Below, piece after piece: positions 1-12,333 of a DNA stretch of 64,000 nt. The first letter of the stretch is position 1. Each line of letters begins with the position of its first letter. The notes under the pieces are model-generated. The model was not told where the DNA came from. It ran no database searches and saw only the letters and a program-made list of their open reading frames with translations. This DNA comes from Bradyrhizobium frederickii (GTDB taxonomy: Bacteria > Pseudomonadota > Alphaproteobacteria > Rhizobiales > Xanthobacteraceae): NCBI RefSeq assembly GCF_004570865.1, contig NZ_SPQS01000008.1:186001-250000 (forward strand), given 5' to 3'. A program made the position numbers and the translations under genes.

Positions 1-296
1 GGTTGCGCGGCGCCGAGGATCTGATCCACGTCTGCGAGCACCGCATCCATCACGAGCCGTTCCATCTGTCCAAGGACGGCAATTTCAGCTGGGAAGAGGT
101 GGAGTGCCTGGGTGCCTGCGTGAACGCGCCGATGGTGCTGATCGGCAAGGACACCTATGAGGACCTGACCAAGGAGAGTTTTGGCAAGGTGCTCGACGGC
201 TTCGCCTCGGGCAACCCGCCCAAGCCCGGTCCGCAGAATGGCCGCCAGTTCTCGGCGCCGATCGCCGGGCCGACCACATTGAAGGAGATCACCTGA
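1..296 (+). CDS. nuoE: NADH-quinone oxidoreductase subunit E, C-terminal part (5' end outside window)
   Basis: This is the C-terminal ~97 residues of the 24-kDa [2Fe-2S] subunit of complex I, which sits in the NADH-dehydrogenase arm next to NuoF. The window opens inside the gene: the reading frame is open from base 3 and starts with LRGAEDL, the segment that normally follows the first cysteine pair of cluster N1a. The second pair is visible in [10 protein letters not shown] (bases ~102-130). The stop TGA at 294-296 overlaps the ATG of the next small ORF. The proline-rich C-terminus is usual in alphaproteobacterial NuoE. The identity is secured by the following nuoF-N genes. Confidence 0.93.
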   Translation, partial: LRGAEDLIHVCEHRIHHEPFHLSKDGNFSWEEVECLGACVNAPMVLIGKDTYEDLTKESFGKVLDGFASGNPPKPGPQNGRQFSAPIAGPTTLKEIT

Positions 297-502
297 TGCG
301 TGATCTTTCGTCGCCGGCAGGGCAGGAGAGCGGTGCCATGAAGAAGTGGGGCTTCGTCGCGATGCACGCCGTCGTGGCGGCCGCTTTCATCTTCCTGCTG
401 CAGCGTTTCGGCCTGAACGCGTCGCTGGAATCCAGCCTGCTCTGGGCGCTGACCTTCGGCGTCTGCGCCGCTGGACTTGCCTACAAGCAGTCCAATCGTT
501 GA
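296..502 (+). CDS. small membrane protein between nuoE and nuoF, function unknown
   Basis: This 68-codon ORF overlaps the nuoE stop by one base (TGATG) and ends 15 bases before nuoF, so it is probably translated with the nuo operon. An internal ATG at 338 gives a 54-residue version (MKKWGFVAMH) that looks like a more natural start. Two hydrophobic stretches (VVAAAFIFLLQRF and LLWALTFGVCAAGLAY) predict a two-pass inner-membrane protein. It is not one of the 14 core complex I subunits. It could be an accessory or assembly factor, but nothing in the sequence shows this. Confidence 0.7.
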   Translation: MRDLSSPAGQESGAMKKWGFVAMHAVVAAAFIFLLQRFGLNASLESSLLWALTFGVCAAGLAYKQSNR

Positions 503-517
503 TCGGAAAGCACTGAT

Positions 518-1843
<1,326 letters not shown>

Positions 1844-1848
1844 AGAGA

Positions 1849-3924
1849 ATGACCAAGCTCATCATCGACGGCAAAGAGATCGATGTCCCGCCGGAGTACA
1901 CGCTGCTTCAGGCGTGCGAGGCGGCCGGCGCCGAGATTCCGCGCTTCTGCTACCACGAGCGGCTGTCGATCGCCGGCAATTGCCGGATGTGCCTCGTTGA
2001 AGTGAAAGGCGGCCCGAAGCCGGTCGCGAGCTGCGCCTGGGGCGTGCGCGACTGCCGTCCGGGCCCCAAGGGCGAGCCGCCGGAAATCTCCACGCGTTCG
2101 CCGATGGTGAAGAAGGCGCGCGAAGGCGTGATGGAGTTCCTGCTCATCAACCATCCGCTGGACTGCCCGATCTGCGACCAGGGCGGCGAGTGCGACCTCC
2201 AGGACCAGGCGATGGGCTATGGTGTCGACACCAGCCGCTTCGCCGAGAACAAGCGCGCCGTCGAGGACAAATATCTCGGCGCGCTGGTCAAGACCTCGAT
2301 GAACCGCTGCATCCAGTGCACGCGCTGCGTCCGCTTCTCGGCGGAAGTCGCCGGCGCCCCCGAGATGGGCGCCACCGGCCGCGGCGAGGACATGGAGATC
2401 ACGACCTATCTCGAGCACGCCCTGACCTCGGAATTGCAGGGCAACCTCGTCGACATCTGCCCGGTCGGCGCGCTGACCTCGAAGCCCTATGCCTTCGCGG
2501 CGCGCCCATGGGAGCTCGGCAAGACCCAGTCGATCGACGTGATGGACGGTCTCGGCTCTGCGATCCGCGTCGACACCCGCGGCCGCGAGGTGATGCGCAT
2601 CCTGCCGCGGATCAACGAGGCCGTGAACGAGGAGTGGATCTCCGACAAGACCCGTCACGTGGTCGACGGCCTGCGCACCCAGCGCCTTGACCGTCCCTAT
2701 ATCCGCGAAGCCGGCAAGCTGCGCGCGGCGAGCTGGCAGGAGGCCTTTGCCGCGATCGCCGCCAAGGCGGCGCGCACCGACGGCAAGCGCATCGGCGCGA
2801 TCGCCGGCGACCTCGCCGGTGTCGAGGAAATGTTCGCGCTGAAGGACCTGCTCGCCAGGTTCGGCTCCGGCAATCTGGCGGTGCAGGGGGGCGATGCCTT
2901 CGATCCCTCGCTCGGCCGCGGCTCCTACATCTTCAACCCGACGCTGGCGGGCGTGGAGCAGGCGGATGCGCTGCTCATCATCGGCGCCAACCCGCGGAAA
3001 GAGGCGGCCGTGTTCAACGCCCGCATCCGCAAGCGCTGGCGCGCCGGCGGCTTCAAGGTCGGCGTGATCGGCTCTAAGGCCGATCTCACTTACGACTACG
3101 ATCATCTTGGCGCGGGCACCGAGACGCTCGGTGAGCTCGCCGCCGGCAAGCACTCCTTCATGGACGTGCTGAAGAACGCCAAGAACCCGATCATCCTGGT
3201 CGGCGGAGGCGCCACCTCGCGCCACGACGGCGCCGCCATCCTCGCGGCCGCTGCCAAGCTTGCCCTCGACGTCGGCGCGCTCAAGGACGGCTGGAACGGT
3301 TTCGGCGTGCTGCACGAGACCGCCTCGCGCGTCGGCGCGCTCGACATCGGCTTCTCCGCAACCGGCGGCGGCCTGAACGCCGCGCAGATGACGACCTTCG
3401 GCACGCTCGACCTCCTGTTCCTGCTCGGGGCCGACGAGATCAACGCGGCGGACGGCACCTTCGTCGTCTATATCGGCACCCATGGCGACCGCGGCGCGCA
3501 CCGCGCCGACGTCATCCTGCCGGCGGCCGCCTACACCGAGAAGTCCGCGATCTATGTCAACACCGAAGGCCGCGTGCAGATGACGGGCCGCGCCGCTTTC
3601 CCGCCGGGCGAAGCCCGCGAGGACTGGGCGATCGTCCGCGCGCTGTCGGAAGCGCTCGGCAAGAAGCTCGGCTACGACTCGCTCGCGCAGCTGCGCCAGG
3701 CGATCTTCAAGGCCGTGCCGCATCTGATCCGTCTCGACCAGATCGAGGCCGGTTCCGCCGACCAGATCAGGAAGCTGGCGGGGAAGGGCGGCTCGCCCGA
3801 GAAGGCGCCGTTCAAGCCGCTGGTCGAGGACTTCTATTTGACCAACCCAATCGCGCGTGCGTCCGCCGTGATGGCGGAATGCTCGCGCCTCGCCTCCGGG
3901 CACATGCTGACCGCAGCGGAGTGA
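1849..3924 (+). CDS. nuoG: NADH-quinone oxidoreductase subunit G (75-kDa iron-sulfur)
   Basis: This 691-residue large iron-sulfur subunit of the complex I peripheral arm has an N-terminal ferredoxin-like [2Fe-2S] site (C34, C45, C48, C62). It continues with the His-Cys3 cluster motif starting HPLDCPIC (H102, C106, C109, C115) and a [4Fe-4S] site at C154, C157, C160 and C204, followed by a molybdopterin-oxidoreductase-like domain. The length matches the mitochondrial/alphaproteobacterial form rather than the ~900-residue enterobacterial one. It lies 5 bases after nuoF and 10 bases before nuoH. Confidence 0.98.
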   Translation: MTKLIIDGKEIDVPPEYTLLQACEAAGAEIPRFCYHERLSIAGNCRMCLVEVKGGPKPVASCAWGVRDCRPGPKGEPPEISTRSPMVKKAREGVMEFLLINHPLDCPICDQGGECDLQDQAMGYGVDTSRFAENKRAVEDKYLGALVKTSMNRCIQCTRCVRFSAEVAGAPEMGATGRGEDMEITTYLEHALTSELQGNLVDICPVGALTSKPYAFAARPWELGKTQSIDVMDGLGSAIRVDTRGREVMRILPRINEAVNEEWISDKTRHVVDGLRTQRLDRPYIREAGKLRAASWQEAFAAIAAKAARTDGKRIGAIAGDLAGVEEMFALKDLLARFGSGNLAVQGGDAFDPSLGRGSYIFNPTLAGVEQADALLIIGANPRKEAAVFNARIRKRWRAGGFKVGVIGSKADLTYDYDHLGAGTETLGELAAGKHSFMDVLKNAKNPIILVGGGATSRHDGAAILAAAAKLALDVGALKDGWNGFGVLHETASRVGALDIGFSATGGGLNAAQMTTFGTLDLLFLLGADEINAADGTFVVYIGTHGDRGAHRADVILPAAAYTEKSAIYVNTEGRVQMTGRAAFPPGEAREDWAIVRALSEALGKKLGYDSLAQLRQAIFKAVPHLIRLDQIEAGSADQIRKLAGKGGSPEKAPFKPLVEDFYLTNPIARASAVMAECSRLASGHMLTAAE

Positions 3925-3934
3925 GCGTGATCTG

Positions 3935-5002
3935 ATGGAATTCTTCGAAAGCGCATTCTGGACCGGTTTCCTCTGGCCGCTGATCATCATGGTCGCGCAG
4001 AGCGTGCTGGTGCTCGTCGTCCTGCTGGTGGCGATCGCCTACATCCTGCTCGCCGACCGCAAGATCTGGGCGGCGGTGCAGATCCGGCGCGGCCCGAACG
4101 TGGTCGGCCCCTGGGGCCTGCTGCAATCCTTCGCCGACCTCTTGAAGTTCGTGCTCAAGGAGCCGATCATTCCAGCCGGCGCCAACAAGGGCGTGTTCCT
4201 GCTGGCGCCGCTGGTGTCGTGCGTGCTCGCGCTGGCAGCCTGGGCGGTGATCCCGACCAATCTCGGCTGGGTGATCGCCGACATCAATGTCGGCGTCCTC
4301 TTCATCTTCGCGATCTCGTCGCTGTCGATCTACGGCATCATCATGGCCGGCTGGTCGTCGAACTCGAAGTATCCGTTCCTGGCCGCGCTGCGCTCGGCGG
4401 CGCAGATGGTGTCGTACGAAGTCTCGATCGGCTTCGTCATCATCACGGTGCTGCTCTGCGCCGGCACGCTGAACCTGACGGCCGTGGTCGAGGCCCAGCA
4501 CGCGCGCGGCCTCGCCAGCCTGATCGGGCTGCCGCAGCTCACCATCCTGAACTGGTACGTCTGGCCGCTGTTCCCGATGTTCGTGGTGTTCTACGTCTCG
4601 GCGCTGGCGGAAACCAACCGTCCGCCCTTCGACCTCGTCGAAGCCGAATCCGAGCTCGTCGCCGGTTTCATGGTCGAATACGGCTCGACTCCGTACCTGC
4701 TGTTCATGCTCGGCGAGTATGTCGCGATCGTCACGATGTGCGCGCTGGCGACGATCCTGTTCCTCGGAGGCTGGCTGCCGCCGGTGGATCTGCCGCCCTT
4801 CAACTGGGTGCCGGGCATCATCTGGTTCTCGCTGAAGCTGTTCTTCATGTTCTTCCTGTTCGCGATGGCAAAGGCGATCGTGCCGCGCTACCGCTACGAC
4901 CAATTGATGCGTCTCGGCTGGAAGGTGTTCCTGCCGCTGTCGCTGGCGATGGTGATCGTGGTGGCCGGCGTGCTGCATTTCGCCGGCATCGCGCCGAAGT
5001 GA
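3935..5002 (+). CDS. nuoH: NADH-quinone oxidoreductase subunit H (quinone-site membrane subunit)
   Basis: This 355-residue polytopic membrane protein (about eight helices) is the ND1 homologue at the junction of the membrane and peripheral arms of complex I, where it helps form the quinone chamber. The acidic cytoplasmic loop [21 protein letters not shown] (about residues 227-247) and the [11 protein letters not shown] segment near residue 50 are diagnostic. It ends 8 bases before nuoI. Confidence 0.98.
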   Translation: MEFFESAFWTGFLWPLIIMVAQSVLVLVVLLVAIAYILLADRKIWAAVQIRRGPNVVGPWGLLQSFADLLKFVLKEPIIPAGANKGVFLLAPLVSCVLALAAWAVIPTNLGWVIADINVGVLFIFAISSLSIYGIIMAGWSSNSKYPFLAALRSAAQMVSYEVSIGFVIITVLLCAGTLNLTAVVEAQHARGLASLIGLPQLTILNWYVWPLFPMFVVFYVSALAETNRPPFDLVEAESELVAGFMVEYGSTPYLLFMLGEYVAIVTMCALATILFLGGWLPPVDLPPFNWVPGIIWFSLKLFFMFFLFAMAKAIVPRYRYDQLMRLGWKVFLPLSLAMVIVVAGVLHFAGIAPK

Positions 5003-5010
5003 GGGCTGTC

Positions 5011-5505
5011 ATGGGTATCAACGTCAACGCCACTGCACGCTCGCTTCTGCTGTCGGAATTCGTCTCGGCGTTCTTCCTCGCCATGCGCTATTTCTTCCAG
5101 CCGAAGCCGACGCTGAACTATCCGTTCGAGAAGGGCCCGATCTCGCCGCGCTTCCGCGGCGAACACGCGCTGCGCCGTTATCCGAACGGCGAAGAGCGCT
5201 GCATCGCCTGCAAGCTGTGCGAAGCGGTCTGCCCGGCGCAGGCCATCACCATCGAAGCCGGACCGCGCCGCAACGACGGCACCCGCCGTACCGTGCGCTA
5301 CGACATCGACATGGTGAAGTGCATCTATTGCGGCCTCTGCCAGGAGGCCTGTCCTGTGGACGCCATCGTCGAAGGCCCGAACTTCGAGTTCGCGACCGAG
5401 ACCCGCGAGGAACTGTTCTATGACAAGGCCAAGCTGCTCGCCAACGGCGACCGCTGGGAACGCGAGATCGCGAAAGCGATCGAGCTCGACGCGCCGTACC
5501 GGTGA
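5011..5505 (+). CDS. nuoI: NADH-quinone oxidoreductase subunit I (2x[4Fe-4S])
   Basis: This 164-residue ferredoxin-like subunit carries clusters N6a and N6b, which feed electrons to N2. Two classic eight-iron motifs are visible, [12 protein letters not shown] and [12 protein letters not shown]. The ATG at 5011 is chosen because the frame upstream of it belongs to the shadow of nuoH and because [17 protein letters not shown] begins the amphipathic N-terminal helix typical of alphaproteobacterial NuoI. Confidence 0.97.
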   Translation: MGINVNATARSLLLSEFVSAFFLAMRYFFQPKPTLNYPFEKGPISPRFRGEHALRRYPNGEERCIACKLCEAVCPAQAITIEAGPRRNDGTRRTVRYDIDMVKCIYCGLCQEACPVDAIVEGPNFEFATETREELFYDKAKLLANGDRWEREIAKAIELDAPYR

Positions 5506-5514
5506 GGTGAGGGC

Positions 5515-6153
5515 ATGATCCTTCCCGCGCTGTTCTTCTATCTGTTCGCCGGCGTCTGCGTCGCCTCGGCCGTGATGGTGATTGTCTCGCGCAATCCCGT
5601 GCACTCCGTGCTGTACCTGATCCTGGCCTTCGTCAACGCTTCGGGCCTGTTCGTGCTGATGGGCGCCGAGTTCCTCGGCATGATGCTGATCGTCGTCTAT
5701 GTCGGCGCGGTCGCGGTGCTGTTCCTGTTCGTGATCATGATGCTCGACGTCGACTTCCTCGAACTGCGCGAGGGCTTCATCGAGTACCTGCCGGTCGGCC
5801 TCGTGATCGGCGGCATCTTCCTGTTCGAGCTGCTGCTCACCGTCGGCTTCTGGGTCATCAATCCCGGCGTGTCCAAGACGATCACGGCGGCGATCCCGGC
5901 CAACGTTTCCAACACCGAGGCGCTCGGGCTCGTGCTCTATACGAAGTACATCCACTACTTCCAGCTCTCGGGCATGGTGCTCCTGGTCGCCATGATCGGC
6001 GCCATCGTGCTGACGCTGCGCCACAAGGCCAGCGTGAAGCGGCAGGACATCAACGTTCAGAACGCGCGCACGCCCGAGATGGCGATGGCGATGCGCAAGG
6101 TGGCGCCGGGGCAGGGGCTCTCGGATGCCGATGCGGCGGAGTGGGTGAAATGA
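5515..6153 (+). CDS. nuoJ: NADH-quinone oxidoreductase subunit J (ND6-like)
   Basis: This 212-residue membrane subunit of complex I has about five helices. The conserved third-helix region [19 protein letters not shown] is visible around residues 60-78. The C-terminal ~40 residues are polar and extend past the last helix. The stop overlaps the start of nuoK (ATGA at 6150-6153), indicating translational coupling. Confidence 0.97.
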   Translation: MILPALFFYLFAGVCVASAVMVIVSRNPVHSVLYLILAFVNASGLFVLMGAEFLGMMLIVVYVGAVAVLFLFVIMMLDVDFLELREGFIEYLPVGLVIGGIFLFELLLTVGFWVINPGVSKTITAAIPANVSNTEALGLVLYTKYIHYFQLSGMVLLVAMIGAIVLTLRHKASVKRQDINVQNARTPEMAMAMRKVAPGQGLSDADAAEWVK

Positions 6154-6458
6154 CGGTCGGGCTCGGACATTATCTGGCGGTCGGCGCGATCCTGTTCACG
6201 CTCGGCATCCTCGGCATCTTCCTGAACCGCAAGAACATCATCATCATCCTGATGTCGATCGAGCTGATCCTGCTCTCGGTCAACATCAACCTCGTGGCAT
6301 TCTCGACCTTCCTCGGCGATATCGTCGGCCAGGTCTTCGCGCTGCTGGTGCTCACCGTCGCGGCGGCCGAAGCCGCGATCGGTCTCGCCATCCTGGTGGT
6401 CTATTTCCGCAACCGCGGCTCGATCGCGGTTGAGGACGTCAATCTGATGAAGGGCTGA
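6150..6458 (+). CDS. nuoK: NADH-quinone oxidoreductase subunit K (ND4L-like)
   Basis: This 102-residue three-helix proton-channel subunit contains the conserved membrane glutamate in IEL ([12 protein letters not shown]) and a second one in [11 protein letters not shown]. The ATG at 6150 is preferred over the in-frame GTG at 6141 because it makes a 4-base ATGA overlap with nuoJ and gives the family-typical length. Confidence 0.97.
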   Translation: MTVGLGHYLAVGAILFTLGILGIFLNRKNIIIILMSIELILLSVNINLVAFSTFLGDIVGQVFALLVLTVAAAEAAIGLAILVVYFRNRGSIAVEDVNLMKG

Positions 6459-6466
6459 GCTCTCAA

Positions 6467-8557
6467 ATGGTTCAGGCAATCGTTTTCCTGCCTCTGCTGG
6501 GCGCCATTTTGGCCGGCCTGATCGCGCTTGTGGGCGCGCATGCCCGCAACCCCTCGGGCGATGAGGTCGAGCATCACGGCGACCACGGTCACGGCGCCCA
6601 TGCCTCGACGGCCCATGACGTCCATGGCCACGGCGAACACGGCCACGACGAACATGGTCACGATGATCACGGCCATGGTCCGGCCGAGCCGCCCGCGGCT
6701 GGCTCGCGCGCTGCCGAGCTGATCACGACCGGGCTGCTGTTCGTCTCGGCGGCGTTGTCCTGGATGACGCTGGTCGATGTCGGCTTCATGCACCATGACG
6801 CCCGCATTCAGCTAATGCCCTGGATCTTCTCCGGCGACCTCCAGGTCTGGTGGACGCTGCGGGTCGACACGCTCACCGCCGTGATGCTGGTGGTGGTGAC
6901 CACCGTGTCCTCGCTCGTGCACCTCTATTCCATCGGCTACATGGACGAGGACCCGAACCGGCCGCGCTTCTTCGGCTATCTCAGCCTGTTCACCTTCGCC
7001 ATGCTGATGCTGGTGACCGCGGACAACCTCGTGCAGCTGTTCTTCGGCTGGGAAGGCGTCGGTCTCGCCAGCTACCTGCTGATCGGCTTCTGGTACCAGA
7101 AGCCATCGGCGAACGCCGCCGCCATCAAGGCTTTCGTGGTCAACCGCGTCGGCGACTTCGGCTTTGCGCTCGGCATCTTCGCCGTCTTCATGCTGGTCGG
7201 CTCGACCGATTTCGAGACGATCTTCCATGCCGCGCCCGGCCTCACCGGCAAGACCATCAACTTCCTCGGCTGGCACGCCGACGCGCTGACCCTGACCTGC
7301 CTGCTGCTTTTCATGGGCGCGATGGGCAAGTCGGCGCAGTTCCTGCTGCACACCTGGTTGCCGGACGCGATGGAAGGCCCGACGCCGGTCTCGGCGCTGA
7401 TCCATGCCGCGACCATGGTCACCGCGGGCGTGTTCATGGTGGCGCGCCTGTCGCCGCTGTTCGAGCTCGCCCCGACAGCGCAGGCCGTCGTGATGTTCTT
7501 CGGTGCCACCACGGCGTTCTTCGCGGCCACGATCGGCCTCGTCCAGAACGACATCAAGCGCATCGTCGCCTACTCGACCTGTTCGCAGCTCGGCTACATG
7601 TTCGTGGCGATGGGAGCGGGGGCCTATTCGGTCGGCATGTTCCATCTGTTCACGCACGCCTTCTTCAAGGCGCTGCTGTTCTTAGGCAGCGGCTCGGTGA
7701 TCTACGCGATGCATCACGAGCAGGACATCCGCAACATGGGCGGCCTCTGGAAGAAGATCCCCTACACCTATGCGGTGATGGTGGTCGGCACGCTGGCGCT
7801 GACCGGCTTCCCGCTCACGGCCGGATATTTCTCCAAGGACGCCATCATCGAAGCGGCCTACGCCTCGCATAATCCGTTCGGGGTGTACGGCTTCCTGATG
7901 ACGATCGTCGCCGCCGGCCTGACCTCGTTCTACTCCTGGCGCCTGATCTTCAAGACCTTCCACGGCGAGCCGCATGACGAGCATCATTACGAGGCCGCGC
8001 ACGAGGCTCCGCTCTGGATCCTGGTCCCGATCGGCGTGCTCGCGGTCGGCTCGTTCGTCGCAGGGTTCCCGTTCAAGGAGCTGTTCGCCGGTCACGGCGT
8101 CGAGGAGTTCTTCCGCGAGTCCGTGAAGATGAACCCGCACATCATCGAGGAGATGCACCACATCCCCCAGACCATCGCGTTCCTGCCGACGGTGATGATG
8201 GTGCTGGGCTTCCTGGTGTCGTACCTGTTCTACATCCGCCGGCCCTATCTGCCGGTCGAGCTCGCGAAGACGCAGCCGATGCTGTACCAGTTCCTGCTCA
8301 ACAAATGGTACTTCGACGAGCTCTACGACATCATCTTCGTCCGTCCGGCGAAGTGGATCGGCTACCAGCTCTGGAAGAAGGGCGACGGCTTCATCATCGA
8401 CGGCTTCGGCCCCGACGGCGTTTCGGCCCGCGTGCTGGACGTCACCCGCAACGTCGTGAAGATCCAGACCGGCTATCTCTATCACTACGCGTTCGCCATG
8501 CTGATCGGTGCCGCCGGCCTGATCACCTGGTTCATGTTCGGCTTTGGAGGCCAGTAA
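6467..8557 (+). CDS. nuoL: NADH-quinone oxidoreductase subunit L with histidine-rich first loop
   Basis: This 696-residue, 16-helix antiporter-like subunit (ND5) ends in the long lateral helix of the membrane arm. Conserved segments include [19 protein letters not shown], the channel region [31 protein letters not shown] and [15 protein letters not shown]. Residues ~36-70, between the first and second hydrophobic segments, contain 14 histidines in HGH/HDEHGH-like repeats, an insert absent from the E. coli protein. It ends directly at the nuoM ATG with no spacer. Confidence 0.97.
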   Translation: MVQAIVFLPLLGAILAGLIALVGAHARNPSGDEVEHHGDHGHGAHASTAHDVHGHGEHGHDEHGHDDHGHGPAEPPAAGSRAAELITTGLLFVSAALSWMTLVDVGFMHHDARIQLMPWIFSGDLQVWWTLRVDTLTAVMLVVVTTVSSLVHLYSIGYMDEDPNRPRFFGYLSLFTFAMLMLVTADNLVQLFFGWEGVGLASYLLIGFWYQKPSANAAAIKAFVVNRVGDFGFALGIFAVFMLVGSTDFETIFHAAPGLTGKTINFLGWHADALTLTCLLLFMGAMGKSAQFLLHTWLPDAMEGPTPVSALIHAATMVTAGVFMVARLSPLFELAPTAQAVVMFFGATTAFFAATIGLVQNDIKRIVAYSTCSQLGYMFVAMGAGAYSVGMFHLFTHAFFKALLFLGSGSVIYAMHHEQDIRNMGGLWKKIPYTYAVMVVGTLALTGFPLTAGYFSKDAIIEAAYASHNPFGVYGFLMTIVAAGLTSFYSWRLIFKTFHGEPHDEHHYEAAHEAPLWILVPIGVLAVGSFVAGFPFKELFAGHGVEEFFRESVKMNPHIIEEMHHIPQTIAFLPTVMMVLGFLVSYLFYIRRPYLPVELAKTQPMLYQFLLNKWYFDELYDIIFVRPAKWIGYQLWKKGDGFIIDGFGPDGVSARVLDVTRNVVKIQTGYLYHYAFAMLIGAAGLITWFMFGFGGQ

Positions 8558-10066
8558 ATGACAACCTGGCCCATCCTTTCGGTCACGACGTTCCTGCCGC
8601 TGGTCGGCGCGCTGATCGTTTACTTGAGCCGCGGCGACGACGAGGCGGCCAGGCGCAACTCGCGCTGGATCGCGCTCTGGACCACGCTGATCACCTTCGC
8701 GGTCTCGGTGATCCTGGTGATGCGCTTCGACCCCGCCAACCCCGACTTCCAGTTCGTCGAGAAGGCGAACTGGCTCGCCACCGGCATCACCTACCACATG
8801 GGCGTCGACGGCATCTCGCTGCCGCTGGTGATCCTCACCACCGCCGTGATGCCGTTCTGCATCATCGCGAGCTGGAAGGCGATCACGAACCGCGTCCGCG
8901 AATACATGATGGCGTTCCTGATCCTGGAAACGCTGATGATCGGCACCTTCTCGGCGCTCGATCTCGTGCTGTTCTACCTGTTCTTCGAGGGCGGCCTGAT
9001 CCCGATGTTCCTGATCATCGGCGTTTGGGGCGGTCCGCGCCGGGTCTACGCGTCGTTCAAATTCTTCCTCTACACGCTGCTCGGCTCGGTCCTGATGCTG
9101 CTCGCCATCATGGCGCTGTACTGGAACGGCGGCACCACCGACATCCCGACCCTGATGCACACCGCCGTGCCGCGCTCGTTGCAGACCTGGGCCTGGCTCG
9201 CCTTCTTCGCCTCCTTCGCGGTGAAGATGCCGATGTGGCCGGTGCACACCTGGCTGCCCGATGCGCACGTCGAGGCGCCGACGGCGGGCTCGGTGGTGCT
9301 TGCCGCGATCCTGCTGAAGATGGGCGGCTACGGCTTCCTGCGCTTCTCGCTGCCGATGTTCCCGCTGGCTTCGCACGACTTCGCGCCGCTGATCTTCACG
9401 CTCTCGGCCATCGCCATCATCTACACCTCGCTGGTGGCCCTGATGCAGGAGGACATGAAGAAGCTGATCGCGTACTCCTCGGTCGCGCATATGGGCTTCG
9501 TCACCATGGGCATCTTCGCCGGCACCATGCAGGGCGTTGCCGGCGGCATGTTCCAGATGATCTCGCACGGCATCGTCTCCGGCGCGCTGTTCCTCTGTGT
9601 CGGCGTCGTCTACGACCGTCTGCACACCCGCGAGATCGCGGCCTATGGCGGCCTCGTCAACCGGATGCCGCTCTACGCGATGACGTTCATGGTCTTCACC
9701 ATGGCCAATGTCGGTCTGCCCGGCACGAGCGGTTTCGTCGGCGAGTTCATGACGCTGCTCGGCACCTTCAAGGTCTCGATCCCGACGGCGTTCTTCGCCA
9801 GCTTCGGCGTGATCCTGTCGGCGGCCTATGCGCTGTGGCTCTACCGCAAGGTCGTGTTCGGGGCGCTGGCCAAGCCGTCGCTGGCGACCATGAAGGATCT
9901 CACCTTGCGCGAGTGCGTGATTCTGTTCCCGATGATCGCGCTGACGATCCTGTTCGGCGTCTATCCGAAGCCGGTGCTCGACATGTCGGCCGCCTCGGTC
10001 CAGCAACTCGTCAACAACTACAACACCGCTGTGACGGCCGTGAAGGCCGCCGCACTGCTCCATTGA
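8558..10066 (+). CDS. nuoM: NADH-quinone oxidoreductase subunit M
   Basis: This 502-residue antiporter-like proton-pumping subunit (ND4) has about 14 helices. The conserved glutamate in [17 protein letters not shown] and the conserved lysine region [20 protein letters not shown] are both present, so the proton path looks intact. It starts at the base after the nuoL stop and is followed 22 bases later by nuoN. Confidence 0.98.
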   Translation: MTTWPILSVTTFLPLVGALIVYLSRGDDEAARRNSRWIALWTTLITFAVSVILVMRFDPANPDFQFVEKANWLATGITYHMGVDGISLPLVILTTAVMPFCIIASWKAITNRVREYMMAFLILETLMIGTFSALDLVLFYLFFEGGLIPMFLIIGVWGGPRRVYASFKFFLYTLLGSVLMLLAIMALYWNGGTTDIPTLMHTAVPRSLQTWAWLAFFASFAVKMPMWPVHTWLPDAHVEAPTAGSVVLAAILLKMGGYGFLRFSLPMFPLASHDFAPLIFTLSAIAIIYTSLVALMQEDMKKLIAYSSVAHMGFVTMGIFAGTMQGVAGGMFQMISHGIVSGALFLCVGVVYDRLHTREIAAYGGLVNRMPLYAMTFMVFTMANVGLPGTSGFVGEFMTLLGTFKVSIPTAFFASFGVILSAAYALWLYRKVVFGALAKPSLATMKDLTLRECVILFPMIALTILFGVYPKPVLDMSAASVQQLVNNYNTAVTAVKAAALLH

Positions 10067-10088
10067 TCGGGCAGGTCAGGATATCGCC

Positions 10089-11525
10089 ATGAGCTTTGAG
10101 ACTGCAGGTTATCAACTGGCGCCGGTGCTGCCCGAGATCGTGCTCGCGGTCGGCGCCATGGCTCTGCTGATGCTGGGCGCCTATCGCGGTCAGGGGACGA
10201 CCGGTGCGATCACCTCGCTGGCGGTCGTGCTCCTGGTCGTGGTCGGCGTGCTCGAATACATGCTGCCCGCCGGCAAGCATGTGACCTTCGGCGGCAGCTT
10301 CATCGTCGACGATTTCGCCCGCTTCATGAAGATCCTGGCCCTGATCGGCTCGGCGGTGACGCTGATCCTGTCGACCGAGTTCCTGTCCGACCCGTCGCGC
10401 CGCATCTTTGAGTACGCCATCCTGGTGCTGCTCTCGACCCTCGGCATGATGGTGCTGATCTCGGCCGGCGACCTGATCTCGCTCTATCTCGGCCTCGAGC
10501 TGATGTCGCTGGCGCTCTATGTCGTCGCGGCCTCGAACCGCGACAACGCCAAGTCGACCGAAGCCGGCCTGAAGTACTTCGTGCTCGGCGCGCTGTCCTC
10601 GGGCATGCTGCTCTACGGCGCCTCGCTGATCTACGGCTTCACCGGCACGGTCAGCTTCACCGGCATCGCCGCGGTCGCGACGGTCTCGAATGTCGGCCTG
10701 CTGTTCGGTCTCGTCTTCCTGCTCGTCGGTCTCTGCTTCAAGGTTTCGGCGGTGCCGTTCCACATGTGGACGCCCGACGTCTATGAGGGCGCGCCGACCC
10801 CGGTCACCGCCTTCTTCGCCTCGGCGCCGAAGGTCGCCGCGCTCGCCGTGTTCACCCGCGTCACGCTGACCGCGTTCCCGGGCATCGTCTCGCAGTGGCA
10901 GCAGATCCTGGTGTTCGTGTCGATCGCCTCGATGGCGCTCGGCTCCTTCGCCGCCATCGGCCAGACCAACATCAAGCGCCTGATGGCCTATTCCTCGATC
11001 GGCCACATGGGCTTCGCCCTGGTCGGCCTTGCCTCCGGCACGGTCGAAGGCGCGCAGGGCGTCCTGATGTACATCGTGATCTATGTCGCGATGACGCTGG
11101 GCTCGTTCTCGATCATCCTCGCCATGCGCCGCAACGGCCAGGCCGTCGAGCAGATCAGCGATTTCGCCGGCCTCTCGCGCACCAATCCGCTGCTCGCCTT
11201 CATGTTCGCGATGCTGCTGTTCTCGCTCGCCGGCATTCCGCCGCTCGCCGGCTTCTTCGCCAAATGGTACGTCTTCGTCGCCGCCATCAAGGCGAATTTG
11301 TTCACGCTCGCCGTCATCGGCGTGCTGACCAGCGTGGTCGGCGCCTACTATTATCTCGCCATCGTCAAGACGATGTATTTCGACGAGCCGGCCGGACAGG
11401 TCGATCCGGTGCGGGGCGAGGTGAAGACGGTGCTGGCGGTTGCGGGCCTGTTCAACATCCTGTTCGCGCTGTTCGCAGGTCCCGTGGTGAGCGTCGCCTC
11501 CGCCGCGGCAAAGTCGCTGTTTTAG
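10089..11525 (+). CDS. nuoN: NADH-quinone oxidoreductase subunit N
   Basis: This 478-residue antiporter-like subunit (ND2) has 14 predicted helices. Conserved features are LGLELMSLALYVVAA in the N-terminal half, FKVSAVPFHMWTPDVYEGAPTP in the middle and KRLMAYSSIGHMGFALVG. It is the last nuo gene; a single base separates its stop (11523-11525) from the birA ATG, so birA and probably the genes after it are read from the nuo transcript. Confidence 0.98.
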   Translation: MSFETAGYQLAPVLPEIVLAVGAMALLMLGAYRGQGTTGAITSLAVVLLVVVGVLEYMLPAGKHVTFGGSFIVDDFARFMKILALIGSAVTLILSTEFLSDPSRRIFEYAILVLLSTLGMMVLISAGDLISLYLGLELMSLALYVVAASNRDNAKSTEAGLKYFVLGALSSGMLLYGASLIYGFTGTVSFTGIAAVATVSNVGLLFGLVFLLVGLCFKVSAVPFHMWTPDVYEGAPTPVTAFFASAPKVAALAVFTRVTLTAFPGIVSQWQQILVFVSIASMALGSFAAIGQTNIKRLMAYSSIGHMGFALVGLASGTVEGAQGVLMYIVIYVAMTLGSFSIILAMRRNGQAVEQISDFAGLSRTNPLLAFMFAMLLFSLAGIPPLAGFFAKWYVFVAAIKANLFTLAVIGVLTSVVGAYYYLAIVKTMYFDEPAGQVDPVRGEVKTVLAVAGLFNILFALFAGPVVSVASAAAKSLF

Positions 11526-11526
11526 G

Positions 11527-12333
11527 ATGGCTTTCGCGCTCGGTCCTCGCGCATCATCCGCGGGCTACAAGCTCGCGGCGTTCGAGCGGACCGGCTCGAC
11601 CAATTCCGAGGCGATCGAGCGCGCCAGGGCTGGCGAACGCGGCCCGATGTGGTTCGTCACATCCGAGCAGACCGCCGGCCGCGGCCGCCGTCAGCGCCCC
11701 TGGATCGCGCCGCGCGGCAATCTCGCCGCCAGCGTCCTCGAAGTTCTGGACGTCGCGCCGGCGGTTGCCGCCACCATCGGGTTTGCCGCCGGGCTGGCCG
11801 AGGAGGCCGCCCTGGAGAAGGTCAGCCTCGAGGCCGCGCTCCGCCTCGGCGAGGGCCGTCCCCGCTACGCCTTGAAATGGCCCAATGACGTGCTGGCCAA
11901 CGGCAAGAAGCTCGTCGGCATCGGTCTGGAGGCCGAGGCCGTCGGCGACCGCCTTGCCATCGTGGTCGGCATCGGCACCAATGTCGTCGCGGCGCCCGAG
12001 GGCACCCCGACGCCCGCGGTGTCGCTGGCCGCGCTCGGCGTCCATATCAGTGCCGAGGAGCTGTTCTCGGCCCTCTCCGACGCCTGGGTCGAGTTCCGCG
12101 GCATCTGGGACAATGGAAGCGGCTTTGCCGAGATCCGGAAGCTTTGGCTGGAGCGCGCCGCCGGCCTCGGCGAGAAGGTCGCGATCCAGACGGGGACGAT
12201 GACGCTGGAAGGCATTTTCGACACCATCGACGACACCGGCTGCCTGATCGTCCGAACCGCGGAGGGCCGCCGCGTGCCGGTGGCGGCAGGCGAGGTGTTC
12301 TTCGGTCCGGTCCGCTCGGTGGGAGCTGCATGA
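11527..12333 (+). CDS. birA: biotin--[acetyl-CoA-carboxylase] ligase (monofunctional)
   Basis: This 268-residue enzyme activates biotin with ATP and attaches it to the biotin-carrier domain of acyl-CoA carboxylases. The biotinyl-AMP site GRGRRQRPW lies at residues 51-59 and the catalytic KWPNDV at 117-122. There is no N-terminal winged-helix domain, so it should act only as a ligase and not as a bio-operon repressor. Its stop overlaps the next gene (ATGA at 12330-12333). Confidence 0.95.
   Translation: MAFALGPRASSAGYKLAAFERTGSTNSEAIERARAGERGPMWFVTSEQTAGRGRRQRPWIAPRGNLAASVLEVLDVAPAVAATIGFAAGLAEEAALEKVSLEAALRLGEGRPRYALKWPNDVLANGKKLVGIGLEAEAVGDRLAIVVGIGTNVVAAPEGTPTPAVSLAALGVHISAEELFSALSDAWVEFRGIWDNGSGFAEIRKLWLERAAGLGEKVAIQTGTMTLEGIFDTIDDTGCLIVRTAEGRRVPVAAGEVFFGPVRSVGAA

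Noticed and set aside
6600..6700. Short tandem DNA repeats in nuoL taken as a possible microsatellite or CRISPR-like array
   Set aside because: The repetitive look comes from His/Gly/Asp codons in the open nuoL frame; there are no regular spacers.
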